A DNA stretch of 64,000 nucleotides from Mantamonas sphyraenae (GCA_026936335.1 JAPMXV010000044.1:310001-374000), one strand, 5' to 3'; positions 43,432-54,811 are shown, counted from the stretch's first letter. The notes: a model not told the origin generated them from the sequence alone. Made by a program: numbers and translations.

Positions 43432-46400
43432 TTACTCGGCAAAAAGCGTGGCCTTGGGCCATTTGGCGGCTGCGGCGGCCTTGAGAGCAGAAGCGGCGTC
43501 TGCTGTGCCCGGAACCTTTTCCAGGTCGTCCATCTGCAGCAGGGCGCGGTACACGTTGCTCGCCGTTTTCACGCTGGCGTCTGCAGCGTCCAGCTGCGAT
43601 GCACACGCAGCCCAGTTCACTTCGGCGTCGGCGTCCAGCACACGGTCGCACTGGCATCCTGCAAACACGCCCAGCAGCGAGTCGCTGTGGCCGGCCTTGT
43701 ATGCAGCCACGTATTCGCCCACATTGCTGTACGTGGAGTCGTTCAAGCGCAGCACGTCGCCCACGTGGGTCTGTGCAATCTCCAGCACCTGTGCATCCAC
43801 AGCCCCCTCACCTGATGCAGAGGAGGCACCCGCGCTCGACGAGGATGCTCCTGGGGCACTTCCGTCTCGGCCTCCCTCGAGCACCACCTGCCCAAAGCGA
43901 GCGACACGGACAGCGACCTCTGGGTGCACCGAGTCCATGGCCACCATGTGCATGACGGCACGCAGCGCCTGCACATACTTGCGCCTGCGCATGGCCACGT
44001 CAAAGGACAGCAGCCAGGTGTCGATGCGCTGAGGACACTGGCTCTCCAACTTGCGCACCAAGGACAACGCCTCACCCACCAAATCCTTTGTGTTGGCCAC
44101 CATCTCCAACCCCTCTGGATCCTTCTCGTGCTCACTGAGCCTGTGTGCTCCACCCCTTCTTCTTCTTGCTGGCCTCTGCTGCCTTTGCATCTGCCTCCTT
44201 CTTCCTCTGCTCCCTGCGCCACTTGCTCAGTGCCTTCTTACGAGCTTTGGGGTCCAGGTTGGCAAACATCTTGTCCTCCTGGTCCTTGGCCCGCTGCGCG
44301 TCGTCCTTGGGCGGATGCACGTCCACCTCCAGATAGGCCTGGATCATGCTGTGTGCCCCTGCCCAGAAGGCCTTGTGGTTGTAGATGCGATCCTGCACCT
44401 CCAGCAGTTCCACGTACGATCGCAGTGTCATCTTGCGCAGGCAATAATAATGGAAGTCCGTCTCGTCCTTCACAAACTGCTCAAAGTGTCCCACCAGGTG
44501 GCTCAGGTTGCGCAGGGCACGTGCAGGCCTGCCCTGACGCATCCAACTCTGGCCCAATTCCACCTCGTACCACAGCGTCTGCATGTCAAACGCATTCATC
44601 ACAGGGTGGCCCGGCGACGTGGCAAACAGCTTCATCCTGGCCTCGGCCTCCTCCACCATGTCTGCACGCAACATGTACTTGACACACTTGGTGCACAGAT
44701 AGCGATCGTCGGTGTCCAGAGCACGTGCTGCGTCGTACACCTCGGCTGCCCCCTTGAGGTCTCCCGTGTGTTTGATCAGTCTGGCCTTGGCCATCCACAG
44801 TTCCACCACATCCATCTTGTTTTCTGCGTTTGGCTCACCACACCCTTCCTCTGCCTTGGCCATCCATGCCATGGCCTCTTCGTACTGTCCCAGATAGTCG
44901 TGATGACGTGCCAGGAACAGTTGGGTCCACACCAGCGTCATGCCCACCTTGCTCTCCTCCACTTCCTTCACCACCACCCCGTCTCCCTCCTCACCAAACA
45001 CCCCCTTGCTCTTCAGATTGGCCTCGTAGCCCTCCAGCAGACTCTGGATCTGGGACACCTTGTCGCTGTCGCTGTACAGGCTCTTGATGTCCAGAAAGGC
45101 CGAGGGCACCCCCTTGACCAACTTGGGTTCCAGGTAGGCCCTGAGGGCACTCACAAACCGATGGCCATGCAAATGGTCCAATGGGAAGCGAGTGATGGCC
45201 ATGGCACGTGGGTACTTGTCTGCCATCTCTGCAAACAAGGCCACCACCTTGTCCTGCTCCTCCTCACTCAGTTGTTGGCCCTCCACCACATGCACACCCT
45301 GGCACTCCAATGCCCGTTGGTAATACAGGTTGTTGTCTGGGTTCAGGGCCATCAGTGCTTCCAGCGTCTCCTGCGCACCACTCGTCTGGCCCAACGCAAG
45401 CTCCAGTTCCAGCTTGCGTTCCTGCCAGTACAGGGTGTCCACCACCAGATCCTTGATGCTCAGCAGGTGATCCAATGCCTCTTGGGCATTGTCGTTGGCC
45501 TTGTACACGGCCAGGTTGCGGAACAGCTGCAGTTCAGACATCTGGAATGGAGTCAGGCTGCTCTTCTTCTTGGCCTTCCCGTTCTCCTCCGTCTCCCCTT
45601 CTTCCGCCGTGCCCTCGTCCGCATACGTGGTGTCCACAAACTTGTCCACTGCATCGATCGCCGTCTGGTAATCTGAGGTATCCCCACGTGTCACGTGTCA
45701 GCTGTCCACCCACATGTGCCGTCGGTACGGGTGGTTGTTCCAAGGCAAATCACCTCCACCCCCCGCCCCCCCACTGCCCTTTCCCTCTCCCACCCACCAC
45801 CGTCCACACACGCATACCTTTGGCCAGGTACGCTGCCACAATGAAGCCCAGCCAGTTGTTCTTGAAGGTGGGGCGTTCCTGCAGCTGGGCCCTACGCGAC
45901 TCGAGGTACCCGTCGTAGTCGCGGGTGTGGATCTGGCTGCGGCCCAGATCGGACATCATCACTGCGTTCCCCGGGTCCAGTTGCAAGGCTTTGGCAAAGC
46001 ATTTTTTGCTCTCTGCATGGTCGCCCTCGGTGCGGTGCAACACTCCGTAAATGTGCCATGCTGTTTGGGAACCCGCAAGGATGGGCCGGGTGGGGGAAAG
46101 CGGGCAGGGGTCAGCATGTGGTGCGACGCGCACTGCATTTTGCCTGTGGGAGGCACTTACCCTTTGCGCTGGACATGTCATACATCAACGACATCTTTGC
46201 AGACTGGAATGCCTCCTCCTTCTTGCCCATGGCACTGAGCACCAGGGCCCTGAAGGCCAGTGTGCCCGAATGGTTGCTGTTGTTGGCAAGGATGTCGTTG
46301 CAGTTCTTCAGCGCCTTCTTGAAGTCCTTGCGGTCGAACAGATGCTGCACAGAGACACACGGGCAACGACAAAGGAACCCATGAGGATCAGGAATGGCAG

Positions 46401-46509
46401 GGAAGGGGGGGGGGGGAGGAGGAGAGTGGGGGGAGGGAGGTGACCCAATACACAAGTGGTAAGGGGGGGGAGTGTGGGGATGAGGTGAGCCAACAAGATC
46501 ACGAAACCA

Positions 46510-46549
<40 letters not shown>

Positions 46550-46622
46550 CAATCTGTTTGAACAGGTTCAAATCCTTTCCACTGAGACCTGCGCTCGCAC
46601 TGCTGCTGCTGCTGCTGCTCAT
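43432..46622 (-). CDS. NAA15: NatA auxiliary subunit NAA15, with an internal one-base frameshift
   Basis: Exons: 46622-46548, 46344-46161, 46060-45818, 45672-43432 (junction phases 0, 1, 1). Tetratricopeptide-type helices match NAA15 along the chain: KKALKNCNDILANNSNHSG, AWHIYGVLHRTEGDHAESKK, LYYQRALECQG, YCLRKMTLRSYVELL, the Lys-rich KWRREQRKKEADAKAAEASKK, then RKLESQCPQRIDTWLLSFDV. The spliced length is 3n+1: after KKKKG the frame reaches a stop at 44132, while conserved sequence continues one frame over. The shift maps to AAGAAGAAGGGG (C-run 44153-44156, plus strand). No GT-AG intron resolves it without deleting conserved sequence. Corrected length about 913 aa. Role: ribosome anchor of the NatA acetyltransferase. 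The first intron begins directly in a GT microsatellite. Confidence 0.9.
46511..46547. repeat. CA/GT microsatellite at the NAA15 exon-1 donor
   Basis: 37 bp of pure CA (GT on the gene strand). The exon ends GAG and the intron begins with the repeat itself, so the splice donor is part of the microsatellite. Confidence 0.95.
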
Positions 46623-46696
46623 GGTGTTGGAACAGGGTTACTGGGGAACAACGATGGGTGTTTTTTTGTTGTTGGCGATTGAGCATGCGCTCAAAC

Positions 46697-47588
46697 TCAA
46701 ATGGCATCGACATCGACTTTGATCAGGAGCTGTGGATCACTGCAGGTTTGGGAGATGAACTGGAAGGAGATGCCCCTTCCGCTGTAGAGGGCAGACTGGG
46801 CGGCAAGGAAGGCGTCGCAGGCGCGCAGGGCACGGTTCTCCTTGATGTAAAGAACCATGCAGATGAGAGTGTCTGTGATGGCCAAGCCCACCGCCAGACC
46901 AAACATGTCGTAGATGACTGCAAAGAGCAATCCCACCGTGAGCACGGTGGAGAAAAGGTACACCAGCGTCTTTGCCACAGGCTTCATGTCGTGCATGTCG
47001 TACGTGGCATTCAGCTGGTCCATCAACTGTTCAAAATCCCCTGCGCTAATATACTGCATCAGTTCCAGCGGATACGCCGTGTTGAATCCACTCTTTCCGC
47101 AGGGCTCCGAGCGGCATTCCACGCCTCGTTCCAGCGGCAGCAGCACCGTCGACGCCCCAACTGCCCCTCGCTGGAGTGTCCAATCGTCCATCGTGTCATC
47201 GATGACATCCATATGCAAGGCGTGTGCGTGTACACAAGGGAGGGGGGGGGGAAAGGAGGGGGGTGGCAGGTGTCATGGAGGGCCAAGCCACACGAGAGAG
47301 GTGTGAGCCATGGGAAAGGCGAGACGGTTTTTCAGAGCCAGCAACGGACGACGACAACAAGGCGCACATGGGAGGGGAAGGCACACAGGGCACACGTACC
47401 AGTCCCATGGTGGGGGGTGTATATCCTGGAGGCAATCCGTAGTTGCCTTCTGTGGGTTGCACCTCAAAGTGGGTGATGGCCTCGCATTGGCTGCACTGCA
47501 CTTGGTTGACGTTGTCCGGAAACTGGAGCAACAGACCGCAATTGCTACACTGACCCTGCAACATGCGCACCGGAGTGGCTGTTTGCAT
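46697..47588 (-). CDS. LSD1-type zinc-finger membrane protein, unidentified
   Basis: Two exons, 47588-47400 and 47170-46697 (220 aa, phase 0; donor GTACGT, acceptor CCAG/CGAGG, not preceded by a strong pyrimidine tract). The N-terminus carries a zf-LSD1-like finger, CSNCGLLLQFPDNVNQVQC plus SQC (C-x2-C...C-x2-C with the Leu/Pro spacing of the family), followed by a Pro/Gly linker (GNYGLPPGYTPPTMG). The second half has a short amphipathic helix (LMQYISAGDFEQLMDQL) and two or three membrane segments (TLVYLFSTVLTVGLLFAVIY, GLAVGLAITDTLICMVLYI). No homologue recognised; a role in membrane quality control or signalling would be guesswork. Divergent from the carboxypeptidase gene (133 bp between ATGs). 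Confidence 0.7.
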
Positions 47589-47721
47589 GGTGGCTTGGCA
47601 CTTGGAGGAATGGGGTGGGGAACGCGGGAGGCGGGAAGGAACCTGTTTGGTTCGGCAGGGGAACCGCCAACTGCAACCAACCAAATCCCACCCCCCCACT
47701 TTTGAACCCATCATTGTGACC

Positions 47722-48297
47722 ATGATGCGATCCACTGGTGCTGTGACACTGCTGAGTATGCTTGTGCTGGGCCTGGTGATGAGTGCCCAGGCCTCCGACC
47801 CGAGCCAGGACAAGATCACCTCCCTCCCTGGCCTGGACATGTCCACGGTCAACTTCAACATGTATTCGGGCTACTTCCCGGTCAATGAGACCTATGGCTC
47901 CAACCTGTTTTACTTTTTCGCCGAGGCTTCCGAGGTGGACCCCAAGACGGCCCCCGTTGTCCTGTGGCTCACAGGTGCGTTTTCTTCTCCTTGCCAGTCC
48001 CCACACACCCTCTTGCCTCCGTGCCAGCGCACGCACAGGCCATCATGCACCCTGAATCTGTGGGACACACCCTCGGTGCTACGTGTTGGACTTGCTCTTG
48101 CAGTTGCCTCTGCCCCATGCATGGCGTGGGAGGAGGGTCGAGCTGGGAATCCACGCAAGTCGAGAGGCATGCGGAAACGCCGCGAGGTTTTCCGCCGCCC
48201 CTGCTGACAGGAACAGAGGCACAGAGTGTGTGAGACAGAGCATAGGGTTGTGCATGACGTGTTGAATCGAATGGGTGTATGTCCATGGAAGACTGCT

Positions 48298-48333
<36 letters not shown>

Positions 48334-49428
48334 TGCACAGGCGGCCCTGGTTGCTCGTCTGAGCTGGCCATCTTCTACGAGAACGGTCCGTTCCACCTTG
48401 TGAAGGGAAGCAACAACATCACTCTGAGTGCCAACCCGTGGTCGTGGAACCGTGTGGCCAACGTGCTGTACGTGGACCAGCCTGTGGGCACGGGGTTCTC
48501 GTACCTGACGGACGAGGCCGGGTATGTGACCAACGAGGACGAGATGGGTGCCCAGCTGCACAAGCTGCTCGTGCAGTTCCTTTCCAACTATGGCTACACA
48601 CAGAACAACTTCTTTGTGTTTGGTGAGAGCTACGCAGGCCACTACGTGCCCAAGATCTGCTCGACGATCCTGAACAACCAGAAGAGCAGCCCGATCAACC
48701 TCAAGGGTTGCGCTGTGGGCAACGGCATGACGGATGCCAAGATCCAGTATGGCGACTACGGCAACTTTGCATACGGCCACGGTCTGATTGACTACGAGGT
48801 CAAGGTGCAGACGGACAAGCAGTACCAGCAGTGCCTGCAGGACATCAACGCCGGTGACATGAACGCCGCCGCCCAGGACTGCAACGAGATTGTCAACATC
48901 ATCCAGCAGTACGCAGGCAACTTCAACGTGTACGACGTGCGCAAGACCTGCAACGACCCCCTGTGCTACGACTTTAGCGCTGCCTCGGAGTACCTGTCGC
49001 AGGAGAGCGTGCAGATGGCTCTGCACACCAGCAACCTGTCCAGCTGGGCCATGTGCAACAACACCGTCTACGCAAAGATCATCAACGACTGGTTTGTCTC
49101 CCAGGCCGGCAGTGTGGTGCAGATCCTCGAGGCTGGCATCCCCTTCATGGCCTACAACGGCATGGACGGTTTCATCTGCAACAACCTGGGTGTGGAGAAC
49201 CTGCTGCGTGAGCTCCAGTGGTCTGGCCAGCAGGGCTACGTCGACAGCACCCGCACCGTCTGGCGTGACTCCAACAAGAACATCATCGGCTACTACAAGA
49301 CCTACAAGCAGCTCAGCATGGTAGGCATCAAGGCTGCCGGCCACATGGTGCCCATGGACCAGCCCGAGCACAGCTTTGAGATGTACTCCAACTTCCTGAG
49401 CGGACCCCAGCTCAACATGGGCTTCTGA
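47722..49428 (+). CDS. serine carboxypeptidase (S10 family), secreted/lysosomal
   Basis: Two exons, 47722-47974 and 48341-49428 (446 aa, phase 1). Signal peptide MMRSTGAVTLLSMLVLGLVMSAQA. The intron falls within the hallmark LTG/GPGCSS oxyanion-hole motif. Catalytic Ser in FVFGESYAGHYVP, Asp in AYNGMDGFICNNLG (NGxxD...CN motif) and His in IKAAGHMVPMDQPEHS. WSWNRVANVLYVDQPVGTGFSY is also conserved. Potential N-glycosylation sites (NET, NIT, NLS, NNT). The enzyme should remove C-terminal residues in the lysosome/vacuole or outside the cell. The second codon is also ATG. The intron carries a 30-bp CA repeat. It ends 27 bp from the convergent helicase gene. Confidence 0.95.
48300..48329. repeat. 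CA microsatellite in the carboxypeptidase intron
   Basis: Pure CA/AC run just upstream of the 3' splice site (acceptor at 48340). Confidence 0.95.
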
Positions 49429-49455
49429 TCAATGAAAAACTCATCGTGGTGTTGG

Positions 49456-51132
49456 CTATTGCTCCTCCCTTGACTCTTGCTCAGCTTCCTGCTGGTGTCT
49501 GTGTGCCTCTTGCCAATAATGTGCCCAGCATGGACACGGAGCCTGTTGCACCTGCTGTTCCAGAGACAACCCCCGATGTTGTTCGTACAGGTGTGCCTGC
49601 CATTGCTCCCACTGTTGCCACTGTTGCCACTGTTGCCACTGCTGCCATTGCTCCCAATGTTGCCACTGTTGCCACTGTTGCCACTGTGCAATGTACTCCG
49701 CCTCTGCTTCCTTCGCCTGCACCGTCGCCACCTGCTGGGCTTCCAGTTCCGCCATTTTCTGCTGTACAAACACATCCTCCTCATCCTCCTCCTCCTCCTC
49801 CTCCTCCTCCTTATCCTCTTCATCCTCCCTCCCCTGTTCCACATGCCCACCAGCGATTCCACGGTCATCCTCCATGGCATTGGCCCACTCGAGAGGCATG
49901 GGCTTCACCACACAGCGGTGCTGCTCCTGCATGATATCCACAAAGGCCATCTCCGTCTCATCCAGCAGGGTGATGGCCACACCGTGCCTTCCAAACCGCC
50001 CTGTGCGTCCAACACGATGCAGATACGTCTCTGGGCTGTCTGGGATGCCCATGTTGATGACCAGGTTGACATGGCGCACGTCGATGCCACGTGCAAGCAC
50101 ATCCGTGGCCACAATGACACGCACGTCAAAGGCACGCAACTTGTCCATGGAAGCATTGCGTTGCTTCTGGGCCTTGTGTCCACTGAGGGAGGCAACAGGC
50201 CACCCTCGCTCCTCCAATCGCTGAGCAACCTTGGTCACCTGCAACGATCGATTGACAAACACAATGCACTGGTGGAAGCGCAACGATGCCAACAGGTCCA
50301 ACAGCACGTCGATACGCGTGTTGATGTCACCCTGTGAGTCGACCTGCAGATGGAACTGGCGCACAGCCACGAGTGACACTGTCTCTTCGCACAGCTGCAC
50401 CTCCACTGCATCCTCACGCATGTACGCACGCAAACATAGCCGTGATGCAGGTGGGAACGTGGCCGAAAACGCAAGTGTCTGCCTGCGTGTCTCTGGCAAC
50501 TGGCGCACAATGGAGTCGAGCACCTCGGCAAAGTCCCCAGTGGTCAGCTTGTCCGCCTCGTCCAAAATCAACAGTGCCAGATGGGAAGTGTCCAGCATTC
50601 CTTGGTCCAACAGGGCACACAGTCGTCCGGGGGTGGCTGTGAGCACATGGCAATGGCGCAGATGCTCCACGTCCACCTCCATTGGGATCCCACCGATGAC
50701 TGCGTGGCAACTCAGACCTGACACATGTTTGGCCACATCACGCACCACATCGCGTATCTGCAGTGCTATCTCACGTGTGGGGGAGATGATCAGAACCATG
50801 GGAGGGGCACCTTCCGTGTCTGCTTCCTGGTCTTCCTCCTCCTCCTCCTCCTTCTTGCTCTCCTCCTTGGTCTCCTGGTCTCGCATGCGTGCCAACACAT
50901 GTTCCACAGCACACACAGCAAACACACATGTCTTTCCCGTTCCCGACTTGGCTTGCGCAACCATGTCGTGACCCTGCTGGGCCACAGGGATGGCTTTCAG
51001 CTGAACAGGCGACGGCTTGCGGTAGCCCACCTCGTGCAGTGCCCTCTGCACCTCCTCGCTCAGATCCAACTCATCAAACCGCACCTGTGAGTCCAATCGC
51101 ACATCCACGCTGCGTGTGGAGCGACGTGACAT
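49456..51132 (-). CDS. DDX20: DEAD-box helicase, DDX20/Gemin3 type
   Basis: 558 residues, single exon; the frame opens at TTG 51165, and the first ATG gives MSRRSTRSVDV. Q-motif region YRKPSPVQLKAIPVAQQGHD and motif I AQAKSGTGKTCVF are nearly identical to Gemin3 (most DEAD helicases have AxTGSGKT). Then SPTREIALQ, CHAVIGGIPMEVD, ATPGRL, ILDEADKL, AFSATFP, IVFVNRS, TDVLARGIDVRHVNLVINMG and HRVGRTGRFGRHG. The C-terminal 130 residues are acidic and then a QW repeat (QWQQWQQWQHWEQWQQ) instead of the Gemin3 SMN-binding tail. Gemin3 acts in snRNP assembly; the helicase core alone does not prove that role here. Convergent with the carboxypeptidase, divergent from GCLC. Confidence 0.85.
   Translation of the reverse strand: MSRRSTRSVDVRLDSQVRFDELDLSEEVQRALHEVGYRKPSPVQLKAIPVAQQGHDMVAQAKSGTGKTCVFAVCAVEHVLARMRDQETKEESKKEEEEEEDQEADTEGAPPMVLIISPTREIALQIRDVVRDVAKHVSGLSCHAVIGGIPMEVDVEHLRHCHVLTATPGRLCALLDQGMLDTSHLALLILDEADKLTTGDFAEVLDSIVRQLPETRRQTLAFSATFPPASRLCLRAYMREDAVEVQLCEETVSLVAVRQFHLQVDSQGDINTRIDVLLDLLASLRFHQCIVFVNRSLQVTKVAQRLEERGWPVASLSGHKAQKQRNASMDKLRAFDVRVIVATDVLARGIDVRHVNLVINMGIPDSPETYLHRVGRTGRFGRHGVAITLLDETEMAFVDIMQEQHRCVVKPMPLEWANAMEDDRGIAGGHVEQGREDEEDKEEEEEEEEDEEDVFVQQKMAELEAQQVATVQAKEAEAEYIAQWQQWQQWQHWEQWQQWQQWQQWQQWEQWQAHLYEQHRGLSLEQQVQQAPCPCWAHYWQEAHRHQQEAEQESREEQ
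49603..49688. repeat. 9-bp minisatellite (TTGCCACTG units) encoding Gln-Trp repeats
   Basis: About nine imperfect copies of TTGCCACTG/CTGCCATTG on the plus strand, read by the helicase gene as QWQ units. Unit drift is small, so copy number is probably unstable. Confidence 0.85.
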
Positions 51133-51259
51133 GGGACGCGTGACCAGGGCAACCTTGAAAAGCAACGTGTGTGCTCCGGCGCACCTTGATGCAAACTAGG
51201 ACCCCCTTTTTTTGTGATCACCGACCACATACCCACGTGTACACACACACACTTGCATA

Positions 51260-53553
51260 ATGGGGTTGTTGTCCAAGGGTCATCCGTTGCGGTGGGAGGA
51301 TGCCAAAAAGAAGGCCCAGCATGTGCGGACTGAGGGCGTCAAACAGTTTCTCAACATCTACCATGCCGTCAAAGACCTCTCCTTCCCCTGCTTCATGTGG
51401 GGTGATGAGGTCGAGTATTACCTGGTCTACGTGGACGAGGAACAACGAGTCATGAAGCTCGACGCACGTGCGGGCGACATTCTCGCCCAGCTCAACGAGA
51501 TCGAGTACAAGGCCGTCAAGGACGACCAGACGTGCGTTCCTCCACAAGCATCCCATCATCCCATTGCCTTCCACATGCCCATCCTATCCTGCAAACAGAA
51601 TTCCCTTTGGCGCACCCATGACAGCCTCCCATGGCCTTTTGCCGGGCACTTTCCGGCTGACACTTGCAGCCTAAATCTCCCCCCCAAAAAGCGAGCTCCT
51701 GCTTTCTCTTTGGCGTCCCGAGTACGGCTCGTTCATGATTGAGGGCACACCCGGAAACCCGTACAAGCCCATGCTGAAGTACTTTGAGAACGTGGAGACG
51801 AATCTGGTGTTGCGTCGCAAACTGCTGGAGAAGCAGCTCTCAAGCTCGCAGCGAGTGTTCACGCTCGGGGCTTTTCCCACTTTGGGAATCGAGGGAGCCG
51901 TGTATCCAGACGCAAAGGTGACTCCGGAAAACGACGAGGCCGCAAGCACATCTCTCTATGTGCCCGATGAAATGATCAATGGCCATCCCCGCTTTGCGTA
52001 CGTGTCCACTCCTCTCCGAGGCAATGCGTCGTTGGCCGGTGCCGTGGAGATTCGCTCACACACACACACACCCACAACCACACCCACAACCACACCCAAT
52101 GTCGATCGCCCACAGCACACTGACGCGCAACATCCGCAAGCGTCGTGGCGAGAAAGTGGCCATCAACATCCCGCTGTTCCGGGACAGCAAAACCGAGTGG
52201 ATTGAAGAGGAAGACACCCAGAAGCTGGAGGCACTCCCCGAAGGTGCCCTTCCGAACCACATCTACATGGATTGTATGGCCTTTGGCATGGGCTGCTCCT
52301 GCATCCAATGCACATTCCAGGCATGCAACATCCGCGACTCGCGTTTTGTGTACGACAGCTTTGGCGTGTTGTCGCCGTACCTGCTGGCGCTGACTGCAAG
52401 CACACCCATTCTGCACGGCATGTTGGCAGACACCGATGTGCGTTGGAACACCATCAGTGCCTCTGTCGATGACCGTACGCGCTACGAACGCGGCATCAGC
52501 GACGAGAAGCAGGAGGAAGGAGAACGACGCATTCCAAAGTCGCGCTACGCCTCGATCAGCCGCTTCATTGGCGTGGACGACAGCATGAAGGATGAGTACA
52601 ATGACATCGATGCACCCATTGACGAGGATATCTTCCAGCAGCTGCTGGAGGGCGGGTTGGACGAGCGCCTTGCCAGCCACATTGCACACCTCTTTATTCG
52701 CGATCCGCTGGTCATCTACGAGGAGATGATTGAACAGGACAACGAACTGTCATCCGATCACTTTGAGAACATCCAATCGACCAACTGGCAGACTTGTCGT
52801 TGGAAGCCGCCGCCTCCCAACAGCAACATTGGTTGGCGCACAGAGTTCCGCCCCATGGAGGTGCAACTGACAGAGTTTGAGAACGCCGCATTTCCCATCT
52901 TCATTGCCCTGCTGGCTCGCTCCATTGTCATGTTCCGACACAACCTGTATGTGCCGCTGAGCAAGGTGGACGAGAACATGGATCGGGCACACGAACGCGA
53001 CGCCGTGCTCAACCAGCGCTTCTACTTTCGCCGCCAGAACCAGAATCAAGAGGGCCACGCGGACGAGGACGTGTACGACGAACTCACTCTGGACGAGATT
53101 GTCAACGGCAGCGAGGAGCTGGGCTGGGATGGTCTGGTGGGCTGGTGTCGCCAGTACATCGATGTGATGGTGGAGAACTCGGACGATGACGCACCGCCCA
53201 AGAGCACCCTGGACAAGCTCAACGTCTATCTGGAGTTTATTTCCAAGCGAGCCAGTGGAGAGTTGCAAACCACAGCACACTGGCTGCGCAACCAGGTCAC
53301 CGAACACCCGTCCTACCAACAGGACAGTGTGGTGAGCCATGAAATCGCCTATGACGTGTTGCAAAAGTGCGCTCGCATCCAGGAGGGCGAGGAGCAGGCT
53401 CCCGAGTTGCTGGGCGAATACTGGCGTGGCGTCCCTGACCGGTGTGTCGATGTGCTCACCCAGGATCTGCTCAACTTTTCCGGCGAGGCTTCCGTCACGT
53501 ATCTTACAGGTGCATGCTGTGGACAGAGAAGGACAAGCGAAGCCGACGAGTGA
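51260..53553 (+). CDS. GCLC: glutamate-cysteine ligase catalytic subunit
   Basis: Three exons, 51260-51531, 51692-51997, 52116-53553 (671 aa; both introns phase 2, the second with CA repeats). It matches eukaryotic GCLC throughout: MGLLSKGHPLRWEDAKK, WGDEVEYYLVYVDEE (Mg/ATP site), SLWRPEYGSFMIEGTPGNPY, HPRFATLTRNIRKRRGEKV, IYMDCMAFGMGCSCIQCTFQ, ISASVDDRTRYERG, SRYASISRFI, GWRTEFRPMEVQLTEFENAAF and HWLRNQVTEHPSYQQDSVVS. Reaction: ATP-dependent joining of glutamate and cysteine, the rate-limiting step of glutathione synthesis, cytosolic. The last 15 residues (ACCGQRRTSEADE) look unlike the family and may be read-through of an unrecognised final intron. Start codon 127 bp from the helicase start on the other strand. 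Confidence 0.95.
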
Positions 53554-53590
53554 ACACAATGGAAATGCTGTTCGTTCAGCGTGTTCATTG

Positions 53591-54811
53591 TCACCTTTCC
53601 CCGTCCCCGTCCCCGTCCCCGTTGATGCCATCTTCCACTGCAAACAGCCAAGGATTGCCCAGCAACATCATCTCATGGTTCCACACCACGGGGTTGTCAG
53701 ACACGTCGATGTGTTGCAGGGCTGTGTTTTCCACCAGATCAGCCACATCGGGCACACACGAGCCCACCACAGCATTGCTACGCACTGTAATCTTCTTCAG
53801 GGCCTTGTTTCCCATGAGATCTTCCACCAACTCCAGCAAGTGGTCATCGCTGAGTCGGCATTCGTCCAGTTCCAACTCCTCCAGCACTTCGTTGGATACA
53901 AACGCCTCAGCCAGGACGGAAAAGTGGGCAGCAATGTCATTGCCAGTGAGCACCAGCTTCTTGAGACCCACGTTCTCCTGCAGGGCTTCAGCAAGGTGCT
54001 GCAACCCGGGGCCGTCCATGTGGCACGCTGTCAGGTCCAGCACACGCAGTGATCGGTTCATCATCAGTGCCTCGGACAGTTGGATCCATTGGGAGGCATT
54101 GAGACGCTCTGTTGCAAAGGTGCACTCTTGCAGGGCGTCCGAGTTGAGCTGCAACAACACCTTGCCAAACTCTGCCGCCTGTGGCCTCGACAATGATGAC
54201 GAGGATGAGGAGGATGAGGAGGAGGAGGATGATGGCCATTGGGGGGCATCCAGCGTCTCCTGTTCGTCAACCGTCTGTTTGATGTAGTCCCAGGTCAAGT
54301 TGTTGTTGATGTGCGAGTTGCTGGCTCCCACTGTGTCCACTGGGTCAACCATGGACCCTGCCACACCGGGTTGGTTGGACTGAGACACAGTTATGAGGCT
54401 CATGAGCCGTCTCACATGCTCCTCCTTTTGCTTGGCTTCCTGCTCGGCCGCCTGCCACTGTGCCTTCAACGAGTCTGCAACGGCGCGCAGCTCCTCGGCC
54501 GCCGTACGCTCCGCCTCCACTGCCTCCATGCGCTCCTGCACACCCATTGCCCGGAACACGTCCAATTCCTGCGATTCGCTTGCATCCAGCTGGCTTCCAT
54601 TGCCCAGAAACTCCAGGTTGGCCAGATAGTCGTCTTCCGTTTCGAGATCAGCCGCATCAAACTCATCCAACTCCTCCGACTCCTCCAACTCCTCCCCATC
54701 CAGCTCCAGGTCCTCTTCCAGTTCCTCTTCACCGTCCAACTCGTCCATCTCATCGCCAGACAGGTCGTACTCTTCATCGATGGTGTGGTCCCCGATGGCA
54801 ATTTCGGGCAT
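53591..54811 (-). CDS. acidic leucine-rich-repeat (RNI/tropomodulin-like) protein
   Basis: 406 residues from MPEIAIGDHTIDEEYDLSG; the frame continues upstream but this is the ATG nearest the predicted shared promoter. The N-terminal 80 residues are strongly acidic (EEELEEDLELDGEELEES), followed by a helical stretch (about 85-140), a poly-Ser linker and five or six RNI-type repeats (RVLDLTACHMDGPGLQHLAE, LKKLVLTGNDIAAHF, LEELELDECRLSDDHLLELV, LQHIDVSDNPVV). The order of acidic leader, linker and C-terminal LRR block recalls tropomodulin/leiomodin, but no actin-binding WH2 is seen. Function not assignable. It ends 37 bp from convergent GCLC. Codon bias matches the host. Confidence 0.75.
   Translation of the reverse strand: MPEIAIGDHTIDEEYDLSGDEMDELDGEEELEEDLELDGEELEESEELDEFDAADLETEDDYLANLEFLGNGSQLDASESQELDVFRAMGVQERMEAVEAERTAAEELRAVADSLKAQWQAAEQEAKQKEEHVRRLMSLITVSQSNQPGVAGSMVDPVDTVGASNSHINNNLTWDYIKQTVDEQETLDAPQWPSSSSSSSSSSSSSLSRPQAAEFGKVLLQLNSDALQECTFATERLNASQWIQLSEALMMNRSLRVLDLTACHMDGPGLQHLAEALQENVGLKKLVLTGNDIAAHFSVLAEAFVSNEVLEELELDECRLSDDHLLELVEDLMGNKALKKITVRSNAVVGSCVPDVADLVENTALQHIDVSDNPVVWNHEMMLLGNPWLFAVEDGINGDGDGDGER

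Noticed and set aside
44051-45676. 541-codon plus-strand frame opposite NAA15
   Set aside because: Shadow; the minus strand matches NAA15 along its length.
48079-49371. 430-codon minus-strand frame opposite the carboxypeptidase
   Set aside because: Shadow of the S10 catalytic exon; no recognisable motif.
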